Assembly: GCA_037043455.1 (NCBI GenBank)
Contig: JAWPHD010001328.1
Span: 62,001 to 126,000, forward strand
Source: Cyrtodaria siliqua
Taxonomy: Eukaryota; Mollusca; Bivalvia; Adapedonta; Hiatellidae
Reading direction: 5' to 3'
DNA length: 64,000 bases
Shown: positions 22,802-34,794 of the stretch, one piece after another
Layout of the letters: each line of letters begins with the position of its first letter
Numbering within the stretch: position 1 is the first letter of the stretch
Notes under the pieces: generated by a model
Told to the model about the DNA's origin: nothing
Databases searched by the model: none
Seen by the model: the letters and a program-made list of their open reading frames with translations, nothing else
Position numbers and translations under genes: made by a program

Positions 22802-25800
22802 TGACGACAAAATCAAATAAGGTCATTCAATGGAACTGCCGAGGTTTAAAGCCTAATTACGATGAAATCAGCTTACTTTTAAATAAACACAACCCTGTTG
22901 CATTTTGTCTTCAAGAAACTTTCTTGAAGAATAGTGATAACATAGCTTTTAAAAACTATTCATTGTATAACTATATTTGTGATACAGGTGATAAAGCTTC
23001 TGGAGGAGTTTCGATTCTTGTGAATCGAAACATTCCTCACAGAACTGTTGCGTTGAAAACTGGTCTGCAAGCTGTTGCAGTCAGTGTTACGATGCACCGA
23101 GTTATAACAATATGCTCCTTATATTTACCGCCCAGTTCTTCACTAGACCTTAAAGATCTAAATCACCTAGTTGCACAATTACCATCACCTTTTATACTCT
23201 TGGGTGATTTTAATGCACACAACTACATTTGGGGTTGTAAGGATATTAACGATAAAGGCAAGAAAGTTGAAGATTTCTTAGCCAAAAATAATTTGTGTCT
23301 TTTTATTGATAACAAATCACATACTTACTTACATCCAGCTACAGGCTCTCATTCATCCATTGATTTAACAATATGCGATCCAACGCTCTTGATGGATTTT
23401 TCGTGGAGTGTTGGTGACGACCTATGTGGAAGTGACCACTTCCCCATACTTCTTGAAAATATCGGCCCTCCACCTCTCGAAAAAATGCAACGATGGAAAC
23501 TTCGCAAAGCTGATTGGGATACGTTTCAATCTCTTTGTGAGGAACAGTTAAAGCCTTCCGTTTTCGAGGATGTCGAAGACGCAACTGCTCTTTTTACCAA
23601 AACCCTTCATGATATAGCTGATCAAACTATTCCAAAAACCTCGGCAAATCCAAAACGCCCACATAAACCATGGTACGATGATGACTGCAAAAAGGCAGTC
23701 AGCGATCGTAAAGCTGCATTGAATGAATGCTTTTAACTTGCGGCCAACTCAAAATAATTTAGATACTTTTAGAGTTTTTCGTGCGAAAGCCCGTCGTACT
23801 ATTAAGGATAGCAAGAGGAAATCCTGGAGATCTTATGTCTCTAGGCTGAACTCTCGTTCATCTCTTAAGAAGACGTGGGACATGGTCCGGAAAATAAACG
23901 GTAAAGGTAATTCTAGTTGTGTAAATCATCTTAAAACTGATAATGAGGATATTACTTCTGTCAAAGATATTACGAACACTTTGGCAGAAACTTTTTCTAA
24001 AAACTCTTCTTCTGAAAATTGTCAACCAAATTTTTTAAAAAATAAGAAACTAAAAGAACAGAAGAAGCTGAATTTCAAGTCTAACAATTTGGAGAAATAC
24101 AATAAACTGTTCACTCTCAAAGAACTTCGAGAATCCCTTAAAAAGGCTCACGATACATCAGCTGGTCCTGATGATATCCATTATCAATTATTAAAACATT
24201 TGCCTGAAACCTGTCTCTCTACACTTCTTAATATATTTAATAAGGTTTGGGTGACCGGAAACTTCCCCGATTCTTGGCGGGAAGCAATCGTTATTCCAGT
24301 CCCCAAACCTGGAAAGGATCATACGGACCCAATAAATTATCGCCCTATTGCTTTAACGAGTTGTATTAACAAAGTATCAAAGTGGATTCCGGCGCCAACG
24401 AGGCACAACAGACAATCTCATTCGATTTGAATCATTTATTAGGGAAGCTTTCGTAAAGAAAGAACATCTAGTCGCTGTATTTTTTGACTTGGAGAAAGCT
24501 TATGATACTGCATGGAAGTACGGTATTATGAATGATCTTCATGACCTTGGTCTTAGAGGTCGCTTGGCAATTTTTATAGAGAATTTCTTAGAGGACAGAC
24601 AGTTTCGTGTCCGAATGGGTTCAACCCTCTCTGACATGCATGAGCAGGAGATGGGTGTGCCACAGGGCAGTATACTCTCTGTCACACTTTTTAGTATAAA
24701 AATTAACAGTATAGTTAAATGCATCAATCCAGGTGTGGATTGCTCTCTATATGTTGACGACTTTGTTATATGTTATCGTGCAAAAAACATGAACACTATT
24801 GAGAGACAACTGCAACAATGTCTGAATAAACTTCAGACCTGGTCGGATGAAAATGGTTTTAAATTTTCTAAATCTAAAACTAATTGTATGCACTTTTGTC
24901 AATTACGTAAACATCATGAAGACCCTCATCTAACACTGGATGGGTCACCAATACCAGTAGTAGATGAGACGAAATTCCTTGGTCTTATTTTCGACCGTAA
25001 ATTAACGTTTATACCACACCTTAAATACTTGAAGGCCAAATGCCTTAACGCTCTTAATTTACTTAAAGTTGTTGCAAACACTAACTGGGGAGCAGATCGT
25101 AAAGTCCTTTTACAACTTTATAGATCTCTTATCAGATCCAAGCTTGACTACGGCTCAATAGTATATGGATCGACTCGCAAGTCATACTTGCAGATACTCG
25201 ACCCTATACATAACCAAGGATTACGACTCGCCTTAGGTGCCTTTCGTACATCACCAGCCGAAAGTCTATATGTTGAAGCTAATGAACCATCACTGTCTCA
25301 TAGACGGGACAAGTTAGCCCTTCAATATGCCATTAAATTAAAATCTAACCCTTCAAACCCAACTTTCGATAATGTCTTTAATCCTAGTTGTGAAACTCTT
25401 TTTGATCGAAAACCGAAGGCCATCCGACCATTTGGTCTTCGTATTAAACCAAAATTAAGAGACACTGAAATCGACCTAAATTTGATTGCCAAGTACAAAG
25501 TACCACAAATTCCACCGTGGACTTTGGAAACACCAACAATTATTTTCGACTTTGTAATAGTAACAAATCCAGTACAGACCCTACTGTCTTTCAAAGCAAA
25601 TTTAATGAAATTAAATCGAAATACAGTAACTTTCAACATATATACACAGATGGCTCTAAAGATGGAGATAAGGTAGCTGCAGCAGCTGTTGTTCACAAAC
25701 ACAGCATAAAGAGCCGCCTGCCTGACAAGGCCTCTGTCTTTTCAGCTGAACTTAAGGCAATTGAACTTGCCTTAAATTATATTCAGGAATCTGATGATGA

Positions 25801-26434
25801 CCATTTTGTAATCTTTTCTGATTCCCTTTCATCTCTTCAAGCACTGGGTAATATGAAACATGATAACCCAGTTGTGCTTCAACTTTTAGAAAAGTACAAT
25901 TCTCTTATAATTGATAATGTTATTATTTTTCTGCTGGCTTCCAAGCCATGTAGGAATACGTGGTAATGATAGAGCTGATAGTGCTGCCAAGGCAGCATTA
26001 GATTTACATATATCTAATACCAAGTTACCTTATACTGATTTTAAAAGTTGTATTAACACGTATATATTCGTAACTCTTGGCAAACCGCTTGGGATTTGTC
26101 AGTTAACAATAAACTCCATTCAATTAAACCGTTGCTCGGAGAGTGGCGTTCTTCTAGTAGACCCATTCGTCGAGAGGAAGTTGTCCGAGCCCGGTGCAGA
26201 ATAGGGCATACACGTTATACTCATTCATATTTATTACAAGGTGAACCAATTCCAGAATGTATACCCTGCTTTGCACCGTTAACGGTCAAACACATATTGT
26301 TGGAATGTGTAGACTTTGATCCTATGCGTCAAAGGTACTACAATGTTAATACTATGACCGAGTTATTTAATACTATAGATTTTAGTCTAGTTTTAGATTT
26401 CCTGAAGGAAGTCAGACTATATAAATCATTATAA
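22801..26434 (+). pseudogene. LINE copy C ORF2 (EN-RT-RNase H), broken
   Basis: ORF2 follows the ORF1 stop as TAGTG, where copy E has TAATG, so the start codon is degenerate here. The endonuclease reads QWNCRGLKPN, CLQET, LLGDFNAHNYIWG and SDHFPI. A 4-base insertion at 23723 ends the first frame (stop at 23734) and opens a second at 23723 that overlaps it by 14 bases; copy D shares this. About 75 bp of RT are deleted near 24366. RT resumes at 24489 with MGVPQGSILS and YVDD. Further shifts lie near 25548, 25927 and 26060, through RNase H (YTDGSKDG, FSDSLSSLQAL) and the zinc motif CIPC...HILLEC. Not functional. Confidence 0.9.
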
Positions 26435-26648
26435 TATGTTCTTGTATATAATTACCTCTTTTTATAAACCCGTTTTCGGGCATTTGTTGCATATATAGTT
26501 TATATTACTACCATATCATCCCTTATTTTTTAATAGTTTACATTAATTTTTAATTAATCCTTCATTTCTTCATCTTTCGTCAGTTTTTGCGCACAATATG
26601 ACTTATTTATGTGTCGACGTGCCGTAAAACACCATTCATTCATTCATT
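26435..26648 (+). other. LINE copy C 3' UTR and CATT tail
   Basis: It contains the CCCGTTTTCGGG hairpin, an AT-rich stretch and GTGTCGACGTGCCGTAAAAC, then (CATT)n. This block is conserved in all copies and is probably what the reverse transcriptase recognises at integration (inference). Confidence 0.75.
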
Positions 26649-27245
26649 CATTAAACATGGCTGCCAGTGGCCATCTTTGTTTACATAGAGTTATATAATG
26701 AAAACTTGTAGCAACTACTCCTGAAACTACTTGATGGATTTTCATGAAACTTCACACGAATGTTGCTCTTGATGTCTAATTGATCTTAGCAAAATTACAG
26801 ATCGGCCGGAAATTCAAGATGGCCGCTATGGCTAAAAATAGATTTTTTAAAAAATAAGTTTTTAGGGACTACTTCTTGAAAACTATAAGAGATATTGATA
26901 TGGGACTTTTTCTAAAATGATCAGCATGACATGATGGTTATCCGAGTCTGAACATTATTTTTATTCAATGTTAAACATGGCTGTCAGCGGCCATCTTTGT
27001 TTACATAGAGTTATATAATGAAAACTTGTAGCGACTACTCCTCTGAAACTACTTGACGGATTTTATGAAACTTCACAGGAATGTTGCTCTTGATGTCTAA
27101 TTGATCCTAGCAAAATTTCAGGTCGGCCGGAAATTCAAGATGGCCGCCACGGCTAAAAATAGATTTTCAAAAAACAAGATTGTAGCGACTACTTCCTGAA
27201 ATCAAAATCAATCAGTAGAGCTTCAAGCTCATTGGCCTCTTGTTT

Positions 27246-27412
27246 CTACGGCAGCTGTGAGACTTGCATCTGTAGCACTAATTGGTAACTTAAAAAGCAC
27301 TAGCTTTTGCTCCTGTTTGTGAAAGTATTTGTTGCTTGAGTGTCTCCATTCGATTGTCTGTGTCCTGCCGAGTCGAAATATTAGTATACCCAACTTTGCA
27401 AAGTTTCCAGTT
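27246..27412. other. Short spacer between HINE repeat and LINE copy D
   Basis: Unique sequence with no feature recognised; its continuation lies beyond 39902 on the other side of copy D. Confidence 0.6.
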
Positions 27413-27425
27413 TTCTCCTGTTTTG
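27413..27425. repeat. Target-site duplication of LINE copy D
   Basis: TTCTCCTGTTTTG is repeated at 39890-39902. This proves that the LINE start at 27426 and the LINE end at 39889 are one insertion. Confidence 0.9.
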
Positions 27426-27722
27426 CCCCCCAGTCGGTGGTGGGGTGATAAGAATGAACCGACTGCTCGTTACTTAGCACAGGGGTAGGACCCCCGCCCC
27501 CCCCCCCCGAAATGTAACCCACCTGTTGACCGTGGGTGGCGACCCGTGTCGTTGGAGGAGGGAGTCCTGGTGGTTGAGTGGCGTGGAGATCTGGTAGTTA
27601 TCTCCATGTTGCAACACACCACTTTGATCCGGACTTCAACTAGACGGGTGGTCAGATTTGGCCCGATCTGATCAATCGGTTTGTCACTGTCACGCCAGCT
27701 ATCCGGGATCCTAGCTTCTTGT

Positions 27723-28175
27723 TTAAAGACATCACACCAGAATCAAAAGATCACGGACACTTTACAGCTAGAGACGATCACAAACTTTTTAATCCTCTAC
27801 TGTGGAAAATATTTATTGAGGCCCTGACATAATTTTATATAAAACTACAATGTGCAATGTTTCTTTACAATTGATAAATGTTCATTTTACTGTTTCGAAT
27901 AGAAACATTAAAATATGACAGATTAAAAAGGTAAAATCTGCAAATTCAAAACTAAAAATATTGAAATTAAATCATGTTGGTACTGTTACACATACAATTT
28001 AGAAATAATTAAATCGGATTTAAAATTGTTTGTCGGGGCCTCATAATATAACGGTACATACCAATCTCCAATTTTGCATGAAATTCTCGTACTTCTCACA
28101 ATGCATGAAAAAAACAATCATAATTATGCCCCCACTATTTCTGTAGGATGGATTAGGCTGGTGGGATGTCTTTAA
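27723..28175. mobile_element. 445-bp TTAA-target MITE, copy 2
   Basis: The core 27727-28171 is flanked by TTAA. In LINE copy C the empty site reads CTTGTTTAAATCAAATCTCC. The sequence is the reverse complement of 13589-14033, equal in length, with only a few differences in the parts compared (for example 1 in the first 80 bases). Confidence 0.92.
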
Positions 28176-28533
28176 TGCAAATCTCCATCAATCCCTCTCG
28201 TCTAATATCTTGCTCCCTTTTTATTTTGTCCTCTTTAAACATAATGTAGAAAGGATCCTTTATGGCGGTGGCGCTAGGGCTAATCATTTTTTTTCTGAAC
28301 GGTATATGGCTATACTCATGCCACTTTTAAGCGGAACATAAGTGCGGCTCTTCGACTTTTCAGTTAAGGGGTTATGTCCGCTGGGTGATATGGGGGGTCT
28401 GATGCGTTAGTTTTATATGAGTATACTCTTCACGTATTCTTGGCATTTGTCTGTCGGATATCCACACCAAATGTCCTCTTGTTGGGCTCCGAGGTGGATG
28501 AGAAGCGTGGAGAACGAATATCATTTGCCAATT

Positions 28534-29937
28534 ATGGCTCCAAAACTACTCATACTTCTAAACGATCTCGAGAAGATTCAGAATCTGATGAGGATATCTC
28601 TCATTTAAATTGGTCTCGTTTTCTTAACATTATCTCTCTAGAGGATGACGAACCTATTACTAGACTCTCTCCTTTTGCCATCTACAAGGCTTTACTTGGC
28701 ATCGCCGGTGAGCCAAGGAGTGTCAAAAAACTCAATAATGGCAAACTTCTTGTTGAGTGTGCCAAAAAATCACACTCTGACAAATCTCCTTTCATTTCAT
28801 ACTTTCATAAACATCCATGTTGAGGTTATTCCTCACATTTCTCTCAATTCTTCAAAGGGTGTAGTACGCTCCAGGGAACTGGAGCACTGCACTCTTGAAG
28901 AAAGGACTCAAAATCTCAAAACTCAAGGTGTGACTGATGTAACGCGCATCATTACGAGGCGGAGTGGCAAACGCACTCGTATAAATACTTTTGTGCTTAC
29001 TTTCAGCACACCAAATCTGCCAAAGACCATCAAAACTGGATATATCATTCTACCAGTTGACCCCTTCATTCCAAACCCTCTTCGATGTTTTAACTGTCAA
29101 CTCTTTGGTCACCATAGAGAAAGATGCAAGCGAGCTGCTCCAGTCTGTGCCCTTTGCGGCCAGGAGGGTCATAGCGACTTCGCCAGTTGCAAAAATTCCG
29201 CCTCTTGCGTTAACTGCAAGGGGACCCACGGATCTTTCTCTAAGGATTGTCCGAAGTGGAAGCACGAGAAGGAAATACAGAAAGTTAAAATTGAAAAGAA
29301 CATTTCCTTTCCTGAAGCTAGGAAACTTGTTGAAGGTCTAACTCCACCCACTCCATCTAGCAATTCATATGCCGATGCGAGTAGGGTTGAGAAACCAGCT
29401 ACCAGGTCTATCGCGGTGCAGACCGCGATAACCTGGCCAATAGACTCCAACGGGTTTACTACTATTCCCACCTCTGTTCAGGAATCCTCTAAAACATCTT
29501 CAGCCTCTCAAACTGCAGTCCTCTTAAATAAGCCTCCTGTAGCTCCCAAACCTCTTGTGGCTTCCAAGCCTAAAACTCCTTCAACTATATCCTCAACTCC
29601 TACTCCTACTGCATCTACTTCATCTTTTCCGAAATCAACGGACTCTGGTGCAACCAAGAGTCCACCAAAGCCGACGAACTCTTCCAAAGCTTCGTCAAAT
29701 CCGACGAAGCCTCCCAAGAGTTCGTCACCAATCAGAACTGCTGCCACGGACGTGACAGCAAGGAAAAAGAAAACTCCCGGGTTAGGGAAGCAGTCAAAAG
29801 GATCTGATGATCCGATTGAACTGCACAACAGATTTGGAGACTTGGAGATGGATGTTGATGATCCAGCAAATCGGGAACTCCCAAAGTCTCCAAAGTCTAC
29901 CAAACCCAACGGCCGTAAGCCCGTACTTCCGCCTTAG
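28534..29937 (+). pseudogene. LINE copy D ORF1, frameshifted
   Basis: The same protein as copy C ORF1. A 13-base deletion directly after the ATG at 28534 and an inserted A near 28783 throw it out of frame. From 28799 the frame matches copy C to the end, with all three zinc knuckles (CFNCQLFGHHRERC, CALCGQEGHSDFASC, CVNCKGTHGSFSKDC). Not functional as written. Confidence 0.88.
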
Positions 29938-32620
29938 TAACGACAAAATCAAATAAGGTCATTCAATGGAACTGCCGAGGTTTAAAGCCTAATTACGATG
30001 AAATCAGCTTACTTTTAAATAAACACAACCCTGTTGCATTTTGTCTTCAAGAAACTTTCTTGAAGAATAGTGATAAAATAGCTTTTAAAAACTATTCATT
30101 GTATAACTATATTTGTGATACAGGTGATAAAGCTTCTGGAGGAGTTTCGATTCTTGTGAATCGAAACATTCCTCACAGAACTGTTGCGTTGACAAATGGT
30201 CTGCAAGCTGTTGCAGTCAGTATTACGATGCACCGAGTTATAACAATATGCTCCTTATATTTACCGCCCAGTTCTTCACTAGACCTTAAAGATCTAAATC
30301 ACCTAGTTGCACAATTACCATCACCTTTTATACTCTTGGGTGATTTTAATGCACACAACTACATTTGGGGTTGTAAGGATATTAACGATAAAGGCAAGAA
30401 AGTTGAAGATTTCTTGCCCAAAAATAATTTGTGTCTTTTTAATGATAACAAATCACATACTTACTTACATCCAGCTACAGGCTCTCATTCATCCATTGAT
30501 TTAACAATATGCGATCCAACGCTCTTGATGGATTTTTCTTGGAGTGTTGGTGACGACCTATGTGGAAGTGACCACTTCCCCATACTTCTTGAAAATATCG
30601 GCCCTCCACCTCTCGAAAAAATGCAACGATGGAAACTTCGCAAAGCTGATTGGGATACGTTTCAATCTCTTTGTGAGGAACAGTTAAAGCCTTCCGTTTT
30701 CGAGGATGTCGAAGACGCAACTGCTCTTTTTACCAAAACCCTTCATGATATAGCTGATCAAACTATTCCAAAAACCTCGGCAAATCCAAAACGCCCACAT
30801 AAACCATGGTACGATGATGACTGCAAAAAGGCAGTCAGCGATCGTAAAGCTGCATTGAATGAATGCTTTTAACTTGCGGCCAACTCAAAATAATTTAGAT
30901 ACTTTTAGAGTTTTTCGTGCGAAAGCCCGTCGTACTATTAAGGATAGCAAGAGGAAATCCTGGAGATCTTATGTCTCTAGGCTGAACTCTCGTTCATCTC
31001 TTAAGAAGACGTGGGACATGGTCCGGAAAATAAACGGTAAAGGTAATTCTAGTTGTGTAAATCATCTTAAAACTGATAATGAGGATATTACTTCTGTCAA
31101 AGATATTACGAACACTTTGGCAGAAACTTTTTCTAAAAACTCTTCTTCTGAAAATTGTCAACCAAATTTTTTACAAAATAAGAAACTAAAAGAACAAAAG
31201 AAGCTGAATTTCAAGTCTAAAAATTTGGAGAAATACAATAAACTGTTCACTCTCAAAGGACTTCGAGAATCCCTTAAAAAGGCTCACGATACATCAGCTG
31301 GTCCTGATGATATCCATTATCAATTATTAAAACATTTGCCTGAAACCTGTCTCTCTACACTTCTTGATATATTTAATAAGGTTTGGGTGACCAGAAACTT
31401 CCCCGATTCTTGGCGGGAAGCAGTCGTTATTCCAGTCCCTAAACCTGGAAAGGATCATACGGACCCAATAAATTATCGCCCTATTGCTTTAACGAGTTGT
31501 ATATGTAAAACCATGGAACGAATGATTAATGAGAGACTCGTTTGGTACCTGGAATCCAACAAGCTGATAACAAAGTATCAAAGTGGATTCCGGCGCCAAC
31601 GAGGCACAACAGACAGTCTCATTCGATTTAAATCATTTATTAGGGAAGCTTTCGTAAAGAAAGAACATCTAGTCGCTGTATTTTTTGACTTGGAGAAAGC
31701 TTATGATACTGCATGGAAGTACGGTATTATGAATGATCTTCATGACCTTTTGTCTTAGAGGTCGCTTGGCAATTTTTATAGAGAATTTCTTAGAGGACAG
31801 ACAGTTTCGTGTCCGAATGGGTTCAACCCTCTCTGACATGCATGAGCAGGAGATGGGTGTGCCACAGGGCAGCATACTCTCTGTCACCCTTTTTAGTATA
31901 AATATTATCAGTATAGTTAAATGCATCAATCCTGGTGTGGATTGCTCTCTTTATGTTGACGACTTTGTTATATGTTATCGTGCAAAAAACATGAACACTA
32001 TTGAGAGACAACTTCAACAATGTCTCAATAAACTTCAGACCTGGTCTGATGAAAATGGTTTTAAATTTTCCAAAACTTTTGTCAGTTACGTAAACATCAT
32101 GAAGACCCTCATCTAACACTGGATGGGTCACCAATACCAGTAGTAGATGAGGCAAAATTCGTTGGTCTTATTTTCGACCGTAAACTAAAGTTTATACCAC
32201 ACCTTAAATACTTGAAGGCCAAGTGCCTTAAAGCTCTTAATTTACTTAAAGTTGTTGCAAACACTAACTGGGGAGCAGATCGTAAAGTCCTTTTACAACT
32301 TGTTAGATCTCTTATCAGATCCAAGCTGGACTACGGCTCAATAGTATATGGATCGACTCGCAAGTCATACTTGCAGATGCTCGATCCTATACATAATCAA
32401 GGATTACGACTCGCCATAGGTGCCTTTCGTACATCACCAGCCGAAAGTCTATATGTTGAAGCTAATGAACCATCACTGTCTCATAGACGGGTCAAGTTAG
32501 CCCTTCAATATGCCATTAAATTAAAATCTAACCCTTCAAACCCAACTTTCGATAATGTCTTTAATCCTAGTTGTGAACCTTTTTTTGATCGAAAACCGAA
32601 GGCCATCCGACCATTTGGTC

Positions 32621-32634
32621 TTCGTTATTCAACC
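32621..32634. repeat. Target-site duplication of LINE copy E
   Basis: TTCGTTATTCAACC is repeated at 38692-38705, where ORF2 of copy D resumes. Confidence 0.92.
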
Positions 32635-33313
32635 CCCCCTCCCCCCCAGTCGGTGGTGGGGTGTTAAGAATCAACCGACTGCTCGTACCGACTGGTGGGG
32701 TGTTAAGAATCAACCGACTGCTCGTTACTTAGCAGAGGGGTATAACCCCCCCCGAAATGTAACCCACCTGTTGACCGTGGGTGGCGACCCGTGTCGTTGG
32801 AGAAGGGAGTCCTGGTGGTTGAGTGGCGTGGAGATCTGGTAGTTATCTCCACGTTGCAACACACCACTTTGGTCCGGACTTCAACTAGACGGGCGGTCAG
32901 ATTTGGCCCGATCTGATCAATCGGTTTGTCACGCCAGCTATAGGAGATCCGACCTTATTATTCAGACAGTACCAGTACACTGTATCTTAACTTACTTTTT
33001 ATATTGTTCTACTTTAAACATTATATAGATAGGGTCTTTTATGGCGGTGGCGCACGGGTTAATCATGTATTTCAAAACGCTATATGGCTATACTTGTGCC
33101 ACTTTTTAAGCGGAACATAAGTGCGGCTCTTTGACTTTTTAGTTAAGGGGTTATGTCCGCTGGGTGGTATGGGGGGTCTGATGCGTTAGCTTTATATGAG
33201 TATACCTTCTACGTATTCTTGGCATTTTGCTGTTGGATATCCACAGCAAATGTCCCCTTGTTGGACTCCGAGGTGGGTGAGAAGCGTGGAAGATGAATTC
33301 TTAACGCCACATC

Positions 33314-34794
33314 ATGGCATCACAAAACTCACAAACTACTAACAAACGGAAAAAACCAGAACATGAATCTGATACTGGGGAACCAGTGATTAACCAGTCC
33401 TTTCCTCGTTTTCTTATTATCGAATCGGAAGACGGGGAAAGTCCTGTTGCAGATATGTCACCTTTTGTAATAGAGAAAACTGTCCATTCCATTGCTGGAC
33501 ATGTTAAACAGATAAAAAAATTAAAGAACAAAACTCTTCTTATTGAAACAGAAAAAAAATCTCATTCGGATAATTTACTCACTATTAAACAAATTTTAAA
33601 CACAAAGTCAAATGCTACCCTCACTCCTCTTTGAACATCTCCAAAGGCGTCATCAGGTGCCCGGATCTCTCCGGAGTACCTGAAGACGAAATTATTCACG
33701 AGCTTGCGCCACAGTTGGTAACTGCGGCTCGCCGAATAACCATAAAGAGGAATGACAAAATTATCACTACAAATACTATCATCCTCACATTTTCAACACC
33801 CGTCTTACCAAAAACAATAAAGGTGGCATATCTGCAATTGCATGTTGACGCCTACATTCCAAACCCGTTACGTTGCTACAACTGCCAAGGCTTTGGGCAC
33901 CACAACTCCAGGTGTACTAAAGAAGAACGTTGTGGTAAATGTGGCGAGTCTGCATTCAAGCATAACGAACCAGATTGTCCTAACGACCTCAAATGTACCA
34001 ACTGCGGTCTGGGACATCACGCAAATTCAAAATCATGTGAAAAATTTAAAAAAGAAAAAGAAATCATAACAGTTAAATATACACAAAACATTCCCTTTCC
34101 AGAAGCACGGAAATTGATAGAAGAAAAATATAAAATTTCAAGTCCAACCTCTTACGCATCTATTCTCAAAACAAAAGCAACACAGACAGAATGCAGGGAT
34201 GCAGGTACCCAATACGAACCACAGTCAGAAATTCAAAATACAAAGAATACTTCCTCAGTATCAGATCCAAACAAAAGTCAACAAATACAACTTAACAAAC
34301 CCAAATTAAACTTTTCATCTAATCAAACTTTTTCATTTAAATCAAACACAAAATCGGCAAGCTCTGGCAATGTCAAGAGCATGCCAATTTCTCAGAATTG
34401 GAAAGTGGGGTCTTCTAAGACTGTGAAGTCTAGTAGTTCCCCAGTCGTGAGGCCTAATACTACCTCGGTTGGAAGGCCTAGTGCTGCTCCAACTAAGGAA
34501 GTTGGAAAGCCTAGTGCTTCTTAAACTAGGGAGCACAAGGAGCAGCCAAAGGTGTCTAAAGGCCCTATTGAGCTGCATAACAAATTCGAACAGCTCATGG
34601 ACATTTCAGAGCCGGCAGCTGCACTGCCACTTCCATCCTCGCATGAAAAGTTAGTTGAGGTGCCACTTCAGCCGACTTCTTCCAGGGAGGAGGATTCATC
34701 AGTGGATATGTCGCTGCTTGAGTCTCCTAAGACCTCTCCTAAATCTAAGGCCAAAAATAAAAATAAAATTAAAAGTCGCCTTAACGCTCAATAA
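33314..34794 (+). pseudogene. LINE copy E ORF1, divergent type, broken
   Basis: ATG at 33314 (MASQNSQTTNKRKKPEHE). The layout is as in copy C: an N-terminal region, three zinc knuckles (CYNCQGFGHHNSRC, CGKCGESAFKHNEPDC, CTNCGLGHHANSKSC), FPEARKLIE and a Ser/Pro-rich tail ending in IELHNKFE. The residues differ at a large share of positions, and spacing in the second knuckle is longer. A shift near 33630 and a TAA at 34522 break it. The stop at 34792 overlaps the ORF2 start as TAATG. Confidence 0.85.

Larger units (their letters stand above)
20733..26648 (+). mobile_element. Full-length LINE copy C (I/Nimb-like)
   Basis: This 5.9-kb copy has both ends: a C-run with a 5' hairpin, 5' UTR, ORF1, ORF2, 3' UTR and (CATT)n tail. 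An APE-type endonuclease, an RT, an RNase H and a C-terminal CCHC together with a three-knuckle ORF1 place it in the I superfamily (I or Nimb clade). That is family knowledge, not a tree. ORF1 is intact; ORF2 is broken. Confidence 0.92.
20002..27245 (+). mobile_element. HINE/pearl-like repeat, type I, split by LINE copy C
   Basis: The head TTTTAGCTCGACTG and GTCCGTCC block is at 20002-20075, and the tail with AATCAGTAGAGCT and CTCTTGTTT ends at 27245. The body consists of diverged type I tandem units (TAGCGACTACTCC). LINE copy C with its 13-bp duplication occupies 20733-26648 inside it, so the repeat is older than copy C. Confidence 0.8.
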
